Source: JADLDB01 sp040755835 (GTDB taxonomy: Bacteria; Myxococcota; Myxococcia; Myxococcales; Myxococcaceae). Taken from it: a DNA stretch of 64,000 nucleotides. Position 1 is the stretch's first letter. Each line of letters starts with the position of its first letter. The DNA lies in NCBI GenBank assembly GCA_040755835.1, contig JBFMAB010000059.1, forward strand, positions 124,001 through 188,000. Reading direction: 5' to 3'. The notes beneath the pieces were generated by a model. It ran no database searches. It was given only the letters and a program-made list of their open reading frames with translations, and was not told the origin of the DNA. The position numbers and the translations under genes are program-made. Positions 7,535 to 15,916 of the stretch are shown here, piece after piece.

Positions 7535-9418
7535 ATGCGCCTCCTCTTCGGGCTCTCCGCCGTGCTCCTCGCCCTCTCCGGCTGCGGCACCGCCACCTGC
7601 GCCACCGACGCCGATTGTGAGCTGCCCGCGGTGTGCGGCAGCGAAGGCCGCTGCGTCGTGCCCGAAGCGCGCGCCGACGGCGAGCCGTGCAGCGACGATC
7701 GCCACTGCGCCGGCGGCGCGTGCGTCTTCTCGGCGGGCGCGGGCACGTGCGCAACCGCGTGCGAAGACGCCGCCGGCTGCCCCAGCGGCCGCTGCGCGCT
7801 CTCCACCGACGCGCGCGCCGACGGCGCTCGCCTGCGCTTCACCTGCGCGCCGGCATCCGGCGACCGCTATTTCGCCGAGCGCTGCAGCGCCGACGCCGAC
7901 TGCCGCACGGGCCTCTGCCACGACGGCCGCTGCGTCACCGCGTGCGGCGCCTGCCCCGCGGACTTCGAGTGCCAGCCAGCCACGCTCACGCGCGACGGCC
8001 GATCGCTCGACCACGGCGTGTGCACCTGGTGGCCGGTGCAGCCCGTCGTGGAGCTCGGCCCCGCGGTCACCACCGACGCCGCGCCGACGGTGCTCAGCTT
8101 CGAACTGCCCGAGGGCTACGAGGCCTTCACGCTGGTGCTCGAGGACTTCGACGATCGCGTGCCGGCGGTGACGCGGCTGGTGGCGCCCGACGGCCGCGTC
8201 TTCGTGGGCAACGCACGCGACGCGGGCCCCGGCGACCTCGCGCGCTGCGCGAGCGGCGTCGGCGGTGCGACGGTGCTGGTGCCCGGCAGCGACGTGTCCG
8301 AAGCGCGCGCCGTGCCCGGCCGCTGGACGCTCGACGTGGCGACGTACGAGCCCGCGGGCTTCCCGGTGACGGCGACGCAAGTGGCCGGGCGCATCGAGCG
8401 CGTGGCGGCGGTGCTCAAGCGGCCCGAGCGCGGCGGCGTGGTGGACGTGACGGTGCGGATGGCGCCGGAGGTCGGCTACAGCGTCGCCGACGGCGGCGGC
8501 ACCTGGGTGAAGGCGCTGCTCGCGCGCTTCGAGGACCTGACGCGCACGAAGCTGGGCGTCTCCGTGGGGCAGGTGCGCCTCGAGTCACTGCCGCCGGACG
8601 CGGGCGTCACCGTGGCGACGCTGGCCGACAGCCGCGCGCTCTGGGCGCGGTACGGCGAGGGCGCCGTCGCGTCGCGCCCCATCAACGTGATGGTGGTGAA
8701 GGACCTCTCCTTCGCCGGCGGCGTCTCGGGCGGTACGCCGGGCGCGCCGGGCGTCTACGGCCGGCCCGGCAGCGGCATCACGATCGCCCCGCTCGCCTCG
8801 GGCCCGCAGGCCACCGGCACGCTGATGGCGCACGAGGTGCTGCACTGGCTGGGCCTCTTCCACAGCTCCGACGAGTACTTCGGCGCCGACCTCGTGTCCG
8901 ACACGCCGGCGTGCGCCAACCCCGCGGGCAGCGGGTGCCCCGACGCGCGGAACCTGATGTTCCCGTACTTCCCGACGGGCAACCCGCTGACCCTCACCGC
9001 GGGCCAGCAGCGCGTGCTGGAAGGCAGCCCGTGGGTGTACCGCTGGCGGCACCCCGGCGCGTGCGGCGCGCACGACGTCACCGCGCTGTCCGGCGGCGGC
9101 TTCGCCTCGGGCACCACGGTTGGCGCGCCGGCCACGCTGTCCGCCTCCTGCGGCGGCGCGGGCGGCGAGCGCGTGCACCTGGTGCGCCTCGAGTCCGCCG
9201 CGGCGAAGCTGGAGGCGACCGCCACCGGCGCCGGCTTCTCTCCCGTCGTCTCGGTGCGCCGCGGCACCTGCGACGGTGAGGAGCTCGCCTGCACGGCGGC
9301 GGACGGCGGCGTCGCGACCGCGTCCGTCGACACGGCGAACGCGGGCGCCTACTTCGTGGTGGTGGACTCGGCCGCCGACGGCGGCGTCTACGAGCTGGAC
9401 GTGACCGTCACGCCCTGA
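7535..9418 (+). CDS. Zinc metalloprotease lipoprotein (metzincin-type) with Cys-rich N-terminus
   Basis: A 627-residue lipoprotein. The ATG at 7535 gives a signal peptide ending in the lipobox LSGC. Residues 20-165 hold several disulfide-type modules of the form 'C..D.DC....C....C' common in myxobacterial surface proteins. Around residue 432 is HEVLHWLGLFHSSD, a full HExxHxxGxxH zinc site, and about 40 residues on is NLMFPYF, a likely Met-turn; together these identify a metzincin-like peptidase. The C-terminal ~130 residues look like a beta-sandwich pre-peptidase-C-type domain with a disulfide pair. It is probably surface-exposed or shed, with proteins as substrates. It converges with the aldehyde dehydrogenase gene, only two bases separating the stops. 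An in-frame start at 7340 is rejected because it has no signal peptide. Confidence 0.85.
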   Translation: MRLLFGLSAVLLALSGCGTATCATDADCELPAVCGSEGRCVVPEARADGEPCSDDRHCAGGACVFSAGAGTCATACEDAAGCPSGRCALSTDARADGARLRFTCAPASGDRYFAERCSADADCRTGLCHDGRCVTACGACPADFECQPATLTRDGRSLDHGVCTWWPVQPVVELGPAVTTDAAPTVLSFELPEGYEAFTLVLEDFDDRVPAVTRLVAPDGRVFVGNARDAGPGDLARCASGVGGATVLVPGSDVSEARAVPGRWTLDVATYEPAGFPVTATQVAGRIERVAAVLKRPERGGVVDVTVRMAPEVGYSVADGGGTWVKALLARFEDLTRTKLGVSVGQVRLESLPPDAGVTVATLADSRALWARYGEGAVASRPINVMVVKDLSFAGGVSGGTPGAPGVYGRPGSGITIAPLASGPQATGTLMAHEVLHWLGLFHSSDEYFGADLVSDTPACANPAGSGCPDARNLMFPYFPTGNPLTLTAGQQRVLEGSPWVYRWRHPGACGAHDVTALSGGGFASGTTVGAPATLSASCGGAGGERVHLVRLESAAAKLEATATGAGFSPVVSVRRGTCDGEELACTAADGGVATASVDTANAGAYFVVVDSAADGGVYELDVTVTP

Positions 9419-9420
9419 CG

Positions 9421-10845
9421 TCAGCGGCCGAGGAGGCTCTTCGCGCCGGAGATGAGCACCTCGAGCGACGTCTCCACCACCTTTCCGAACGGCGGCTTCA
9501 GAACCCGCCGCGCGGGGCTGACGACGCTCGCGTCCAGCACGCTGCGCGCGTGGCTGAACGTCTCGAAGCCGGTGACGCCGTGGTACGCGCCCATGCCGCT
9601 GGGGCCGACGCCGCCGAACGGCAGATTCTCCTGCGCGAAGTGCACGAGGCAGTCGTTCAAGCACGCGCCGCCCGAGGTGACGCGCTTGAGCACGTCGTCG
9701 CAGCGGCGGGCGTCGTCGTCGAAGTAATAGAAGGCCAACGGGCGGGGCCGCGCGGCGATGCGCTCCACCGCCTCGTCGAGGCGCGCGTACGTCTCGATGG
9801 GGAGGATGGGGCCGAAGATTTCCTCCTGCATCACCGCCATCTCGTCGGTGACGCCGACGAGCACCACCGGCGACATCACCCGGCCGGCCTTCGCGAGCGC
9901 GCCCAGCTCCACCACCTGCGCGCCCTTCGCCCTCGCGTCGGCCACCAGCCCGACGAGCCGCGCGTGCGCGCGATCGCTCGCGATGGAGGTGAAGCCTTCC
10001 AGCCGCGGGTACGCCTTGTCGACGGCGCGCCTGAGCGCGGCCACCAGCGCCTGCTCCCGGCCCATTGGCACCAGCGCGTAGTCCGGCGCGATGCAGGTCT
10101 GCCCGCCGTTGAACAGCTTGCCCACGGCGATGCGCTCGGCGGCGCGCTCGAGGTCATACGACTCGTGCACCAGCGCAGGCGACTTGCCGCCCAGCTCCAG
10201 CGTCACCGGCACCAGGTTCTCCGCGCAGGCCTTCGCCACCTTGCGGCCGATGTGCGTCGAGCCGGTGAAGAGCAGGTGGTCGAGCGGCAGCCGCGTCACC
10301 GCCTCGGCGACGTCGGGCCCGCCTTCCACCACCGCCACCTCCTCGGCGGTGAACGTCTCCGCCACGGCGCGCGCGATGAGCGCCGAGGTGCGCGGCGTGA
10401 GCTCCGACGGCTTCACCAGGCAGCGGTTGCCCGCCGCCAGCGCGCCGGAAAGCGGCCCGAGCGCCAGGTTCACCGGGTAGTTCCACGGCGCGATGACGGC
10501 GACCACGCCCCTGGGGAGGAACTCCACGAAGGCGCGCGACGGGCGGAACAGCGGGTGCGGCGCGACGGGCCGGCGCCGCATCCACGCGCGGAGGTGCTTC
10601 CGCGCGGCGCGCACGCCGTCGAGCGTCAAGAGCACGTCGGCCGACAACGACTCGCCGCGGCTGCGCACGCCGAAGTCCTCGTCGATGGCGCGGCAGAACT
10701 CGTCGCGGTGCTTCACCAGCAGGCGCTCGAGGCGCGCCAGGCGGTCGTCCCGCTCCTCCGCCGACGGGAACGGCGCTCGCCGCTGGGCCCGGCGGAGCTT
10801 CTCGTAGGCCGCCTGCACGTCGTTCACCTGGTTGCGCGCCTGCAT
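9421..10845 (-). CDS. NAD(P)-dependent aldehyde dehydrogenase (coniferyl-aldehyde-dehydrogenase-like)
   Basis: A 474-residue enzyme starting at ATG 10843-10845, with GGGAGG upstream. All landmarks of the aldehyde dehydrogenase superfamily are present: PWNYPVNLALGPL (cofactor-binding start), FTGSTHIGRKVA, TLELGGKSP (general-base Glu) and FNGGQTCIAPDY (catalytic Cys, about residue 250), ending with PFGGVGPSGMGAYHG. The short length and the sequence NDCLVHFAQENLPFGG place it with class-3/coniferyl or long-chain aldehyde dehydrogenases, which oxidise fatty or aromatic aldehydes to acids. The palindromic operator CTGGTCCGACCAG lies only 17 bases upstream of the start, so the divergent FadR-type regulator very likely represses it. 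With the GMC oxidase downstream of the regulator it would complete alcohol to aldehyde to acid oxidation. Confidence 0.92.
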   Translation of the reverse strand: MQARNQVNDVQAAYEKLRRAQRRAPFPSAEERDDRLARLERLLVKHRDEFCRAIDEDFGVRSRGESLSADVLLTLDGVRAARKHLRAWMRRRPVAPHPLFRPSRAFVEFLPRGVVAVIAPWNYPVNLALGPLSGALAAGNRCLVKPSELTPRTSALIARAVAETFTAEEVAVVEGGPDVAEAVTRLPLDHLLFTGSTHIGRKVAKACAENLVPVTLELGGKSPALVHESYDLERAAERIAVGKLFNGGQTCIAPDYALVPMGREQALVAALRRAVDKAYPRLEGFTSIASDRAHARLVGLVADARAKGAQVVELGALAKAGRVMSPVVLVGVTDEMAVMQEEIFGPILPIETYARLDEAVERIAARPRPLAFYYFDDDARRCDDVLKRVTSGGACLNDCLVHFAQENLPFGGVGPSGMGAYHGVTGFETFSHARSVLDASVVSPARRVLKPPFGKVVETSLEVLISGAKSLLGR

Positions 10846-10861
10846 GGCTGCCTCCCGTCAA

Positions 10862-10874
10862 CTGGTCCGACCAG
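10862..10874. promoter_or_regulatory. FadR/GntR-type operator 1 (CTGGTCCGACCAG)
   Basis: Perfect 6-1-6 palindrome located 17 bases upstream of the aldehyde dehydrogenase start. Its half-site TGGTC/GACCA matches the known E. coli FadR operator core (CTGGT..GACCAG). It shares 12 of 13 bases with operator 2, differing only at the centre. Confidence 0.8.
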
Positions 10875-10938
10875 ACTTGGCCACACCTGTCGCGAGCCGT
10901 CAACGGGTCACCTTGCCTTCGGACCGCCGGACCTGCTA

Positions 10939-10953
10939 ACTGGTCGGACCAGT
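10939..10953. promoter_or_regulatory. FadR/GntR-type operator 2 (ACTGGTCGGACCAGT)
   Basis: Perfect 7-1-7 palindrome ending one base before the ATG of the regulator gene at 10955. A repressor bound here would block initiation or translation-proximal transcription of its own gene, so autoregulation is likely. The two operators are 77 bases centre to centre (about seven helical turns), compatible with looping. Confidence 0.8.
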
Positions 10954-10954
10954 C

Positions 10955-11665
10955 ATGAGAACCCGCGCGGCCGCCCCGAAGAAGAACGTCGCCGAGCGCA
11001 TCGCGTCCACGCTGCGGAGCGCCATCGTGAAGGGTCGGCTCAAGCCGGGCGACGCGCTGCCGTCCGAGCGGGAATTGGCCGAGCGCTACGAGGTGAACCG
11101 CTCGTCCATCCGCGAGGCGATGAAGCGGCTCGAGGCGTGGGGGCTGGTCACCATCCGCCACGGCGGGGCGACGCGGGTGACGGAGTTCCTGATGAACGCC
11201 GGGCTGTCGGTGCTGCCCGAGCTGCTGGAGGCCGGCGGCGAATTGGGCACCAGCGTGCTGGCGGACCTGCACGAGCTGCGGGGGCTGCTCCTGGGCTTCT
11301 GCGCCGAGCGCGCGGCGCAGCGGGCCGACCCCGCGTCGGTGGCGCGGCTGGACGAATTGGCCCGCCGCCTCGCGGAGCCGCGGCTCAAGCCCGCCGAGGC
11401 ACAGGCGCTGGACTACGACTTCTTCGAGCAGCTCGTCCTCATCACCGGCAACCAGTTGCTGCTGCTCTTCACGAAGGTGGTGCGCGACATCTACTTCCGC
11501 GCGCCGGAGCGCTTCCTGCCCATGTACCGCGGCGACGTGTTCGACGCGGGCCACCACCGCCGCGCGGTCGCCGCCATCAAGGCGCGTGACGCCCGGGCCG
11601 CCGGCGACGCGATGCGCGCGCACGCGGACAGCGCGCTGAGGCTGTTGCGAAAGGACACCGCATGA
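10955..11665 (+). CDS. FadR/GntR-family transcriptional regulator (FCD domain)
   Basis: A 236-residue regulator. Residues ~12-75 form the GntR winged helix-turn-helix (LKPGDALPSERELAERYEV, then SSIREAMKRLEAWGLV); residues ~95-230 are the all-helical FCD effector domain of the FadR subgroup. FadR proteins bind fatty acyl-CoA, and other FCD proteins bind organic acids with a metal held by Asp/His residues. Histidines are visible near the end (GHHRRAV, MRAHADSAL). The start codon abuts operator 2. The next gene overlaps its stop (ATGA at 11662-11665), so the regulator is the first gene of a four-gene operon. The likely inducer is a product of the pathway (an acyl-CoA or acid), which is inference from family and context. 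Confidence 0.92.
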   Translation: MRTRAAAPKKNVAERIASTLRSAIVKGRLKPGDALPSERELAERYEVNRSSIREAMKRLEAWGLVTIRHGGATRVTEFLMNAGLSVLPELLEAGGELGTSVLADLHELRGLLLGFCAERAAQRADPASVARLDELARRLAEPRLKPAEAQALDYDFFEQLVLITGNQLLLLFTKVVRDIYFRAPERFLPMYRGDVFDAGHHRRAVAAIKARDARAAGDAMRAHADSALRLLRKDTA

Positions 11666-12702
11666 CCGCCATGGGACGACTCGCGTCGCTCTTCGGCGCG
11701 GAGGCGCCGGACAACGCCTGCCGCTACGCCGGCCAGCCCGGCCACGTCGAGAGCTACTTCCTCCGCGCCAACCACCCCGCCCGGCCGCTCGCGCTGTGGC
11801 TCAAGGCCACCGTCCTCGCGCCGCTCGAAGGCCCGGCGGTGGCCGAGGCGTGGTTCATCTTCTTCGACGGCGAGAAGGGCACCACGTTCGCGCACCGGCA
11901 GACGGAGCCCTTCCCGGACGCGTCGTTCGCCGGCGTCGGCGCGCCGGAGCTGCTGGCGCGCGCGGCCGGCCTGTCGCTGCACCTGGGGCCCCGGGGCACG
12001 GCCCGCGGCCGCTTCGCCGCGCCCGAAGGCACCGCCACCGTCGACGTCGCCTGGGAGCGCGACCCGTCGCCCGTCGGCAAGCCGCTGTCCATCTACCCGT
12101 ACCGGCTCTTGCGGACCGGTCCGTTCCCGAAGTCCAAGCTGCTGACGCCCTTCCCCGCGCTGCGCTTCTCGGGCCGCGTGCTGCTGCCTGGCGGCGAGGT
12201 GACGCTCGACGGCTGGCACGGCATGCAGGGCCACAACTGGGGCAAGGAGCACGCCTTCGAGTACGCGTGGGGCCAGTGCCTCTTCCCCGAGGACGACGTG
12301 ATGGTGGAAGGCTTCTCGGGCCGCGTGCGCGTCGCCGGCCGCACCACGCCGCGCATGTCCGCGCTGGTCGTCCGCAAGGGCGCGCGCACCTTCCGCTTCG
12401 ACACGCTCTTCGACACCTGGCGCCAGGCCGCCGAGGTGACGCAGGACACCTGGTCGCTGACATTGCGCAGCGCCGACGGCGAGGCGCACGTCCAAATGGA
12501 CGCGTCGGGTCGGCCGATGGTGTGCCTGGGCTACGGCAACCCCAACGGCGAGCTGTCGTACTGCTTCAACAGCAAGCTGGCGAAGGTGACGCTGACGGTG
12601 CGGCCGATGGACGACGCGTCCTTCACCTGCGTCAGCGCGCACGGTGGCGCGCTGGAGTTCCTGCGCCGCGAGGCCGATCCCCGCTTCCCCCACGTCGTCT
12701 GA
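11662..12702 (+). CDS. Lipocalin-like (CrtC/AttH-type) protein of the oxidation operon
   Basis: A 346-residue protein whose ATG overlaps the regulator stop (ATGA), so it is translationally coupled. No signal peptide is seen. The sequence is beta-rich with a conserved-looking centre 'GWHGMQGHNWGKEHAFEYAW' (about residues 190-210) and 'GYGNPNGELSYCFNSK' near the end. That pattern recalls the two-lobed lipocalin-like fold of carotenoid hydratase CrtC and AttH-type proteins, which handle hydrophobic molecules. In an operon with a GMC oxidase and a FadR-type regulator it could bind or hydrate the lipophilic substrate. The fold assignment is tentative and the function is unproven. ATG at 11671 is an alternative start. 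Confidence 0.72.
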   Translation: MTAMGRLASLFGAEAPDNACRYAGQPGHVESYFLRANHPARPLALWLKATVLAPLEGPAVAEAWFIFFDGEKGTTFAHRQTEPFPDASFAGVGAPELLARAAGLSLHLGPRGTARGRFAAPEGTATVDVAWERDPSPVGKPLSIYPYRLLRTGPFPKSKLLTPFPALRFSGRVLLPGGEVTLDGWHGMQGHNWGKEHAFEYAWGQCLFPEDDVMVEGFSGRVRVAGRTTPRMSALVVRKGARTFRFDTLFDTWRQAAEVTQDTWSLTLRSADGEAHVQMDASGRPMVCLGYGNPNGELSYCFNSKLAKVTLTVRPMDDASFTCVSAHGGALEFLRREADPRFPHVV

Positions 12703-12715
12703 AGGAGCCCGCCCC

Positions 12716-13186
12716 ATGCCCATCGCCTTCGTCGAGACCATGCGCGGCACCGTGCGCGACGCCTCGGGCGTCGAGCGGCCCGTCGACTTCCACGTGCGCG
12801 CGGCCGGCGGCGCCGGCGGCCGCTTCGAGCTCTCGGGCGTGGTGCACGCCGCGCCGTGGGTGGACGAGGCGGTCGCCACCGGCACGCTGGCCCTCTCCGC
12901 CCTGCCCGCGTCCATCGCCTACGACGTGCGCTTCCGCGCCGCTGACGGGCGGACGCTCCGGCTGCACGGCGCGAAGAAGCCGAGCCTCTTCCGTCCCGTG
13001 ACGTCGATGACGGTGCTGCCGGTGACGCTGTCCGACGAGGCGGGGCTGGCGCAGGGTGAGGGCACGCTCCGTTTCGACCTGATGGACCTGCCCCGCTTCC
13101 TCGCGTCGTGGCTGCCGGTGCCGACGAAGGCGCATCGGCAGCTCGCGGCGCGGCGCGCGGCGGTGGCGCGCAAGGAGCTCGCCTGA
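12716..13186 (+). CDS. Small beta-sandwich protein associated with GMC oxidase
   Basis: A 156-residue protein starting at ATG 12716, which is preceded by GAAGGAG with good spacing; an earlier in-frame start at 12644 lies inside the previous gene. The protein is beta-rich: 'MRGTVRDASGVERPVDFHVRA' to 'SGVVHAAPWVDEAVATGTLAL', then 'KKPSLFRPVTSMTVLPVTL'. This is the layout of a domain that in other proteobacteria is found fused to, or beside, cholesterol-oxidase-like GMC proteins. It sits directly upstream of the GMC oxidoreductase gene and probably works with it. No catalytic residues are recognisable, and the relationship rests on pattern memory rather than an alignment. Confidence 0.65.
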   Translation: MPIAFVETMRGTVRDASGVERPVDFHVRAAGGAGGRFELSGVVHAAPWVDEAVATGTLALSALPASIAYDVRFRAADGRTLRLHGAKKPSLFRPVTSMTVLPVTLSDEAGLAQGEGTLRFDLMDLPRFLASWLPVPTKAHRQLAARRAAVARKELA

Positions 13187-13200
13187 AATGACACCAACTC

Positions 13201-13223
13201 CCTCTCCCCCATGGGGGGAGAGG
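13201..13223. repeat. Intergenic hairpin repeat (CCTCTCCCCC-ATG-GGGGGAGAGG)
   Basis: Perfect 10-base arms with a 3-base loop, followed by 'TTCGGGGTGAGGGG'. The whole string resembles a short palindromic intergenic repeat spread through many high-GC proteobacterial genomes. It lies inside the operon, between the small beta-sandwich gene (stop 13186) and the GMC start (13248), and its right end supplies the GAGGGGAAG that serves as ribosome-binding site. Confidence 0.6.
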
Positions 13224-13247
13224 TTCGGGGTGAGGGGAAGAAACACG

Positions 13248-15161
13248 ATGCCGAACGACACCCTGCAGCGCCTCGCCGAGACGGCACTCCCGCCCGGCCG
13301 CCTCCTCCCGGGCGCCACGGCGCACACCGTCACCCGCGCGAAGGCCCTCCTCACCGAGCTGCCGCCGGCCGTCGCCGCCGGCTACGAACGCCTGCTCCTC
13401 GCGCTCGACGCGCAGGCATTTCTCTCGCACCGCGCGCGCTTCGCCGAGCTGCCGCTGGGCAAGCGCCTGTCGCTCCTGAGCCGCCTCGAGCGCGGAGAAT
13501 TCACGCGCCTCGCGCTGCGCGCCCTGCTGACACCGCTGAAGCTGGCGCACTTCGACGACCCGTCCGTCTACGCCGCGCTGGGCTGCCGCTACGCGGTGGA
13601 GCCGCCGAAGACGCTGGAGCGCGCGCGCTGGCGCGAGCAGGTCTTCGACGCCTCCACGCTGTCCGACGGCGAGGCGCTGGAGTGCGACGCCGTCGTCGTC
13701 GGCACGGGCGCGGGCGGCGCGCCGGTGGCGAAGGCGCTGGCCGCGAAGGGGCACGCGGTGCTGCTGGTGGAGGAAGGCCCGCTCTTCACCCGCCAGGACT
13801 TCACCGGCCGCGCGCTGCCGGCGATGAAGGCGATGTACCGGCGCGCGGGCGCGACGGTGGCCTTCGGCAACACGGCCATCCCCATCCCGCTGGGACGCGG
13901 CGTCGGCGGCACCACGCTGGTGAACTCCGGCACCTGCTTCCGCGCGCCGTCCCACGTGCTGCAGCGGTGGGCGGAAGACGGCCTCACCGCGCTCGGCGGG
14001 GACGGCCTGTCGCGCTTCTACGAGGAGGTGGAGGACGTGCTGGGCGTCGCGCCGTCGACGGCGGAGGCGCTGGGCGCGCCGGCGAAGCTGATCGCGCGCG
14101 GCTGTGACGCGCTCGGCTGGTCGCACCACCCGCTCGCGCGCAACGCGCCGGGCTGCGACGGCCAGGGCCTGTGCTGCTTCGGCTGCCCGACGGACGCGAA
14201 GCGCTCGACCAACGTGTCCTGGGTGCCGATGGCGCTGGAGAAGGGCGCGCAGCTGATGACGGGCTTTCTGGTGCAGCGCGTGCTCGTCGAGGGCGACCGC
14301 GCGGTGGGCGTCGAGGGCGTGACGACGGCCGGCGACGCGCCGAAGCGCCTCACCGTGCGCGCGAAGGTGGTGGTGCTGGCCTGCGGCGCGCTCTTGACGC
14401 CGGGGCTGCTCGAGCGCAACGGCCTGGGCCGCACCTCGGGACAGCTGGGGAAGAACCTGTCGATTCACCCGGCCTCGGCGGGCCTCGGGGTCTTCGACGA
14501 AGAGGTGCACGCCTGGCGCACGGTGCCGCAGGGCTACGCGATCGACGAGTTCACCGGCGACGGCCTCTACTTCGAAGGCGCGCAGGTGCCGTTGGACCTC
14601 ACCGCCGTCTCGCTGACCGGCTTCGGGCCCGCCTACGTCTCGCTGATGGAGCGCTTCAACCAGGCCTTCTCGTTCGGCTTCATGGTGAAGGACACCTCGC
14701 GCGGGCGCGTGACGAGCGGCCGCGACGGCGCGCCGCGCATCACCTACGTCGTCAACGAGGTCGACCGCGCGCGGCTCCAGCGCGGCTTCTCGCTCTTGGC
14801 CCGGGTGTACTTCGCGGCGGGGGCGAAGTCGGTGCACCTCCCGGTGTTGGGCTTCGAGGAGCTCCGCTGCCTCGCCGACGTCGAGCGCCTCGAGCGCGCG
14901 ACGGTGCCGGTGCGGCACATGGACCTCACCGCGTACCACCCGCTGGGCACGGCGCGCATGGGCGTGGACCCGCTGCAGTCGGTGGTGAACGTCGACCACG
15001 AGGTGCACGACGTGAACAACCTCTTCGTCTGCGACGGCTCGGTGGTGCCGTCATCGCTGGGCGTCAACCCGCAGGTGACCATCATGGCCATGTCCCTGCG
15101 GGCGGCCGAGGGCATCCACCGGCGGCTCGAGCGCCTCCACGCCCGCGCCCCGGCGGCGTGA
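13248..15161 (+). CDS. GMC-family FAD oxidoreductase (long-chain alcohol/sterol oxidase type)
   Basis: A 637-residue flavoprotein. The ATG at 13248 is preferred over 13188 because the latter would translate the intergenic hairpin repeat and lacks its own ribosome-binding site. The FAD-binding motif is DAVVVGTGAGGAPVAKAL (about residue 145), followed by GVGGTTLVNSGTCFRAP. The C-terminal GMC signature HPLGTARMG ... NLFVCDGSVVPSSLGVNPQ carries the conserved active-site His and Asn. A cysteine-rich insert (CDGQGLCCFGC) is typical of the long-chain alcohol oxidase branch. A ~140-residue N-terminal helical extension precedes the FAD fold. It likely oxidises a hydrophobic alcohol to the aldehyde that the aldehyde dehydrogenase then uses. 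It is the last gene of the FadR-controlled operon. Confidence 0.88.
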   Translation: MPNDTLQRLAETALPPGRLLPGATAHTVTRAKALLTELPPAVAAGYERLLLALDAQAFLSHRARFAELPLGKRLSLLSRLERGEFTRLALRALLTPLKLAHFDDPSVYAALGCRYAVEPPKTLERARWREQVFDASTLSDGEALECDAVVVGTGAGGAPVAKALAAKGHAVLLVEEGPLFTRQDFTGRALPAMKAMYRRAGATVAFGNTAIPIPLGRGVGGTTLVNSGTCFRAPSHVLQRWAEDGLTALGGDGLSRFYEEVEDVLGVAPSTAEALGAPAKLIARGCDALGWSHHPLARNAPGCDGQGLCCFGCPTDAKRSTNVSWVPMALEKGAQLMTGFLVQRVLVEGDRAVGVEGVTTAGDAPKRLTVRAKVVVLACGALLTPGLLERNGLGRTSGQLGKNLSIHPASAGLGVFDEEVHAWRTVPQGYAIDEFTGDGLYFEGAQVPLDLTAVSLTGFGPAYVSLMERFNQAFSFGFMVKDTSRGRVTSGRDGAPRITYVVNEVDRARLQRGFSLLARVYFAAGAKSVHLPVLGFEELRCLADVERLERATVPVRHMDLTAYHPLGTARMGVDPLQSVVNVDHEVHDVNNLFVCDGSVVPSSLGVNPQVTIMAMSLRAAEGIHRRLERLHARAPAA

Positions 15162-15209
15162 CGCCCGCGGGTGGCGCTGCGCGCCGGACGGCGACAGAAT
15201 GCCGGGGAG

Positions 15210-15899
15210 ATGTCGCGCTTCTCCCGGTTCGAAAAGCTCGAGAACGAGCGCAAGGCCTCCACCGAGTCCTCCTCGGGCGCGGCGCTCGATCGCTTCGGGA
15301 AGGCCGACCCGCCCGCCACCGAGACGCCGGCCGACGTCGCGCCGTTCGAGCCGCGCCCCGAGAAGCTGGAGCGCTTCGCCGCCGACGGCACCGACGCGAT
15401 CGCGACCGACGAGGACGAGCTGATGCGCCTGCCGTACCTCGAGTGCCCGAGCTGTGGCGCGCAGGCCGGCAAGTACGAGCGGACCTGCCACACCTGCAGC
15501 ACCCGGCTCGACGGCCACGAGGCGCGCGCGCACAACCTGAAGCGACTCGAGGCCTACGACGCCGAGCGAGCGGACGCAGCGGCAAAGGAGAGGGCGCGGC
15601 GCGAGGCGGAGCTTGCCGAGGCGGCGGCGCTGCGCCACGAGAAGCACGCGGTGCTGGTCAAGCAGCTGCAGGACATCAGGCGGCGGCACGACGAGGCGTT
15701 CGGTCCGTCGTTTCCCGTGCCGACCGAGCTCCTCCAATACCTCGGTGTGTGGGTGACCATCGTCGTCGCCGCGGTCCTGGCGATGGAGCTGTCCGGCGCG
15801 CCGCGCTTCTTCTTCGGGCTGGTCGCCTTCGTGCTGCTCCTGTCGCGGCTGCCGCGCGGGGCCTGGGCGATCCTCGGCAAGCGCATCGAGCGGCGGTGA
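15210..15899 (+). CDS. Zinc-ribbon protein with C-terminal membrane hairpin
   Basis: A 229-residue protein with ATG at 15210 preceded by GGGG; an in-frame start at 15171 has no ribosome-binding site. The N-terminal ~80 residues are charged and acidic. A four-cysteine ribbon follows (CPSCGAQ...CHTCS, about residues 87-105), then a long charged, probably coiled-coil helix (residues 110-160), and two hydrophobic segments (around 178-198 and 203-222) ending in a basic tail. The soluble part should face the cytoplasm. No enzymatic motif is visible and the function is unknown. It does not overlap its neighbours and may form a single-gene unit. Confidence 0.75.
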   Translation: MSRFSRFEKLENERKASTESSSGAALDRFGKADPPATETPADVAPFEPRPEKLERFAADGTDAIATDEDELMRLPYLECPSCGAQAGKYERTCHTCSTRLDGHEARAHNLKRLEAYDAERADAAAKERARREAELAEAAALRHEKHAVLVKQLQDIRRRHDEAFGPSFPVPTELLQYLGVWVTIVVAAVLAMELSGAPRFFFGLVAFVLLLSRLPRGAWAILGKRIERR

Positions 15900-15916
15900 C
15901 CCCCATGGGAGGTGCC

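Noticed and set aside
13188..13247. Longer N-terminus for the GMC oxidase from ATG 13188
   Set aside because: It would translate the hairpin repeat; the ATG at 13248 has its own GAGGGGAAG and fits the family better.
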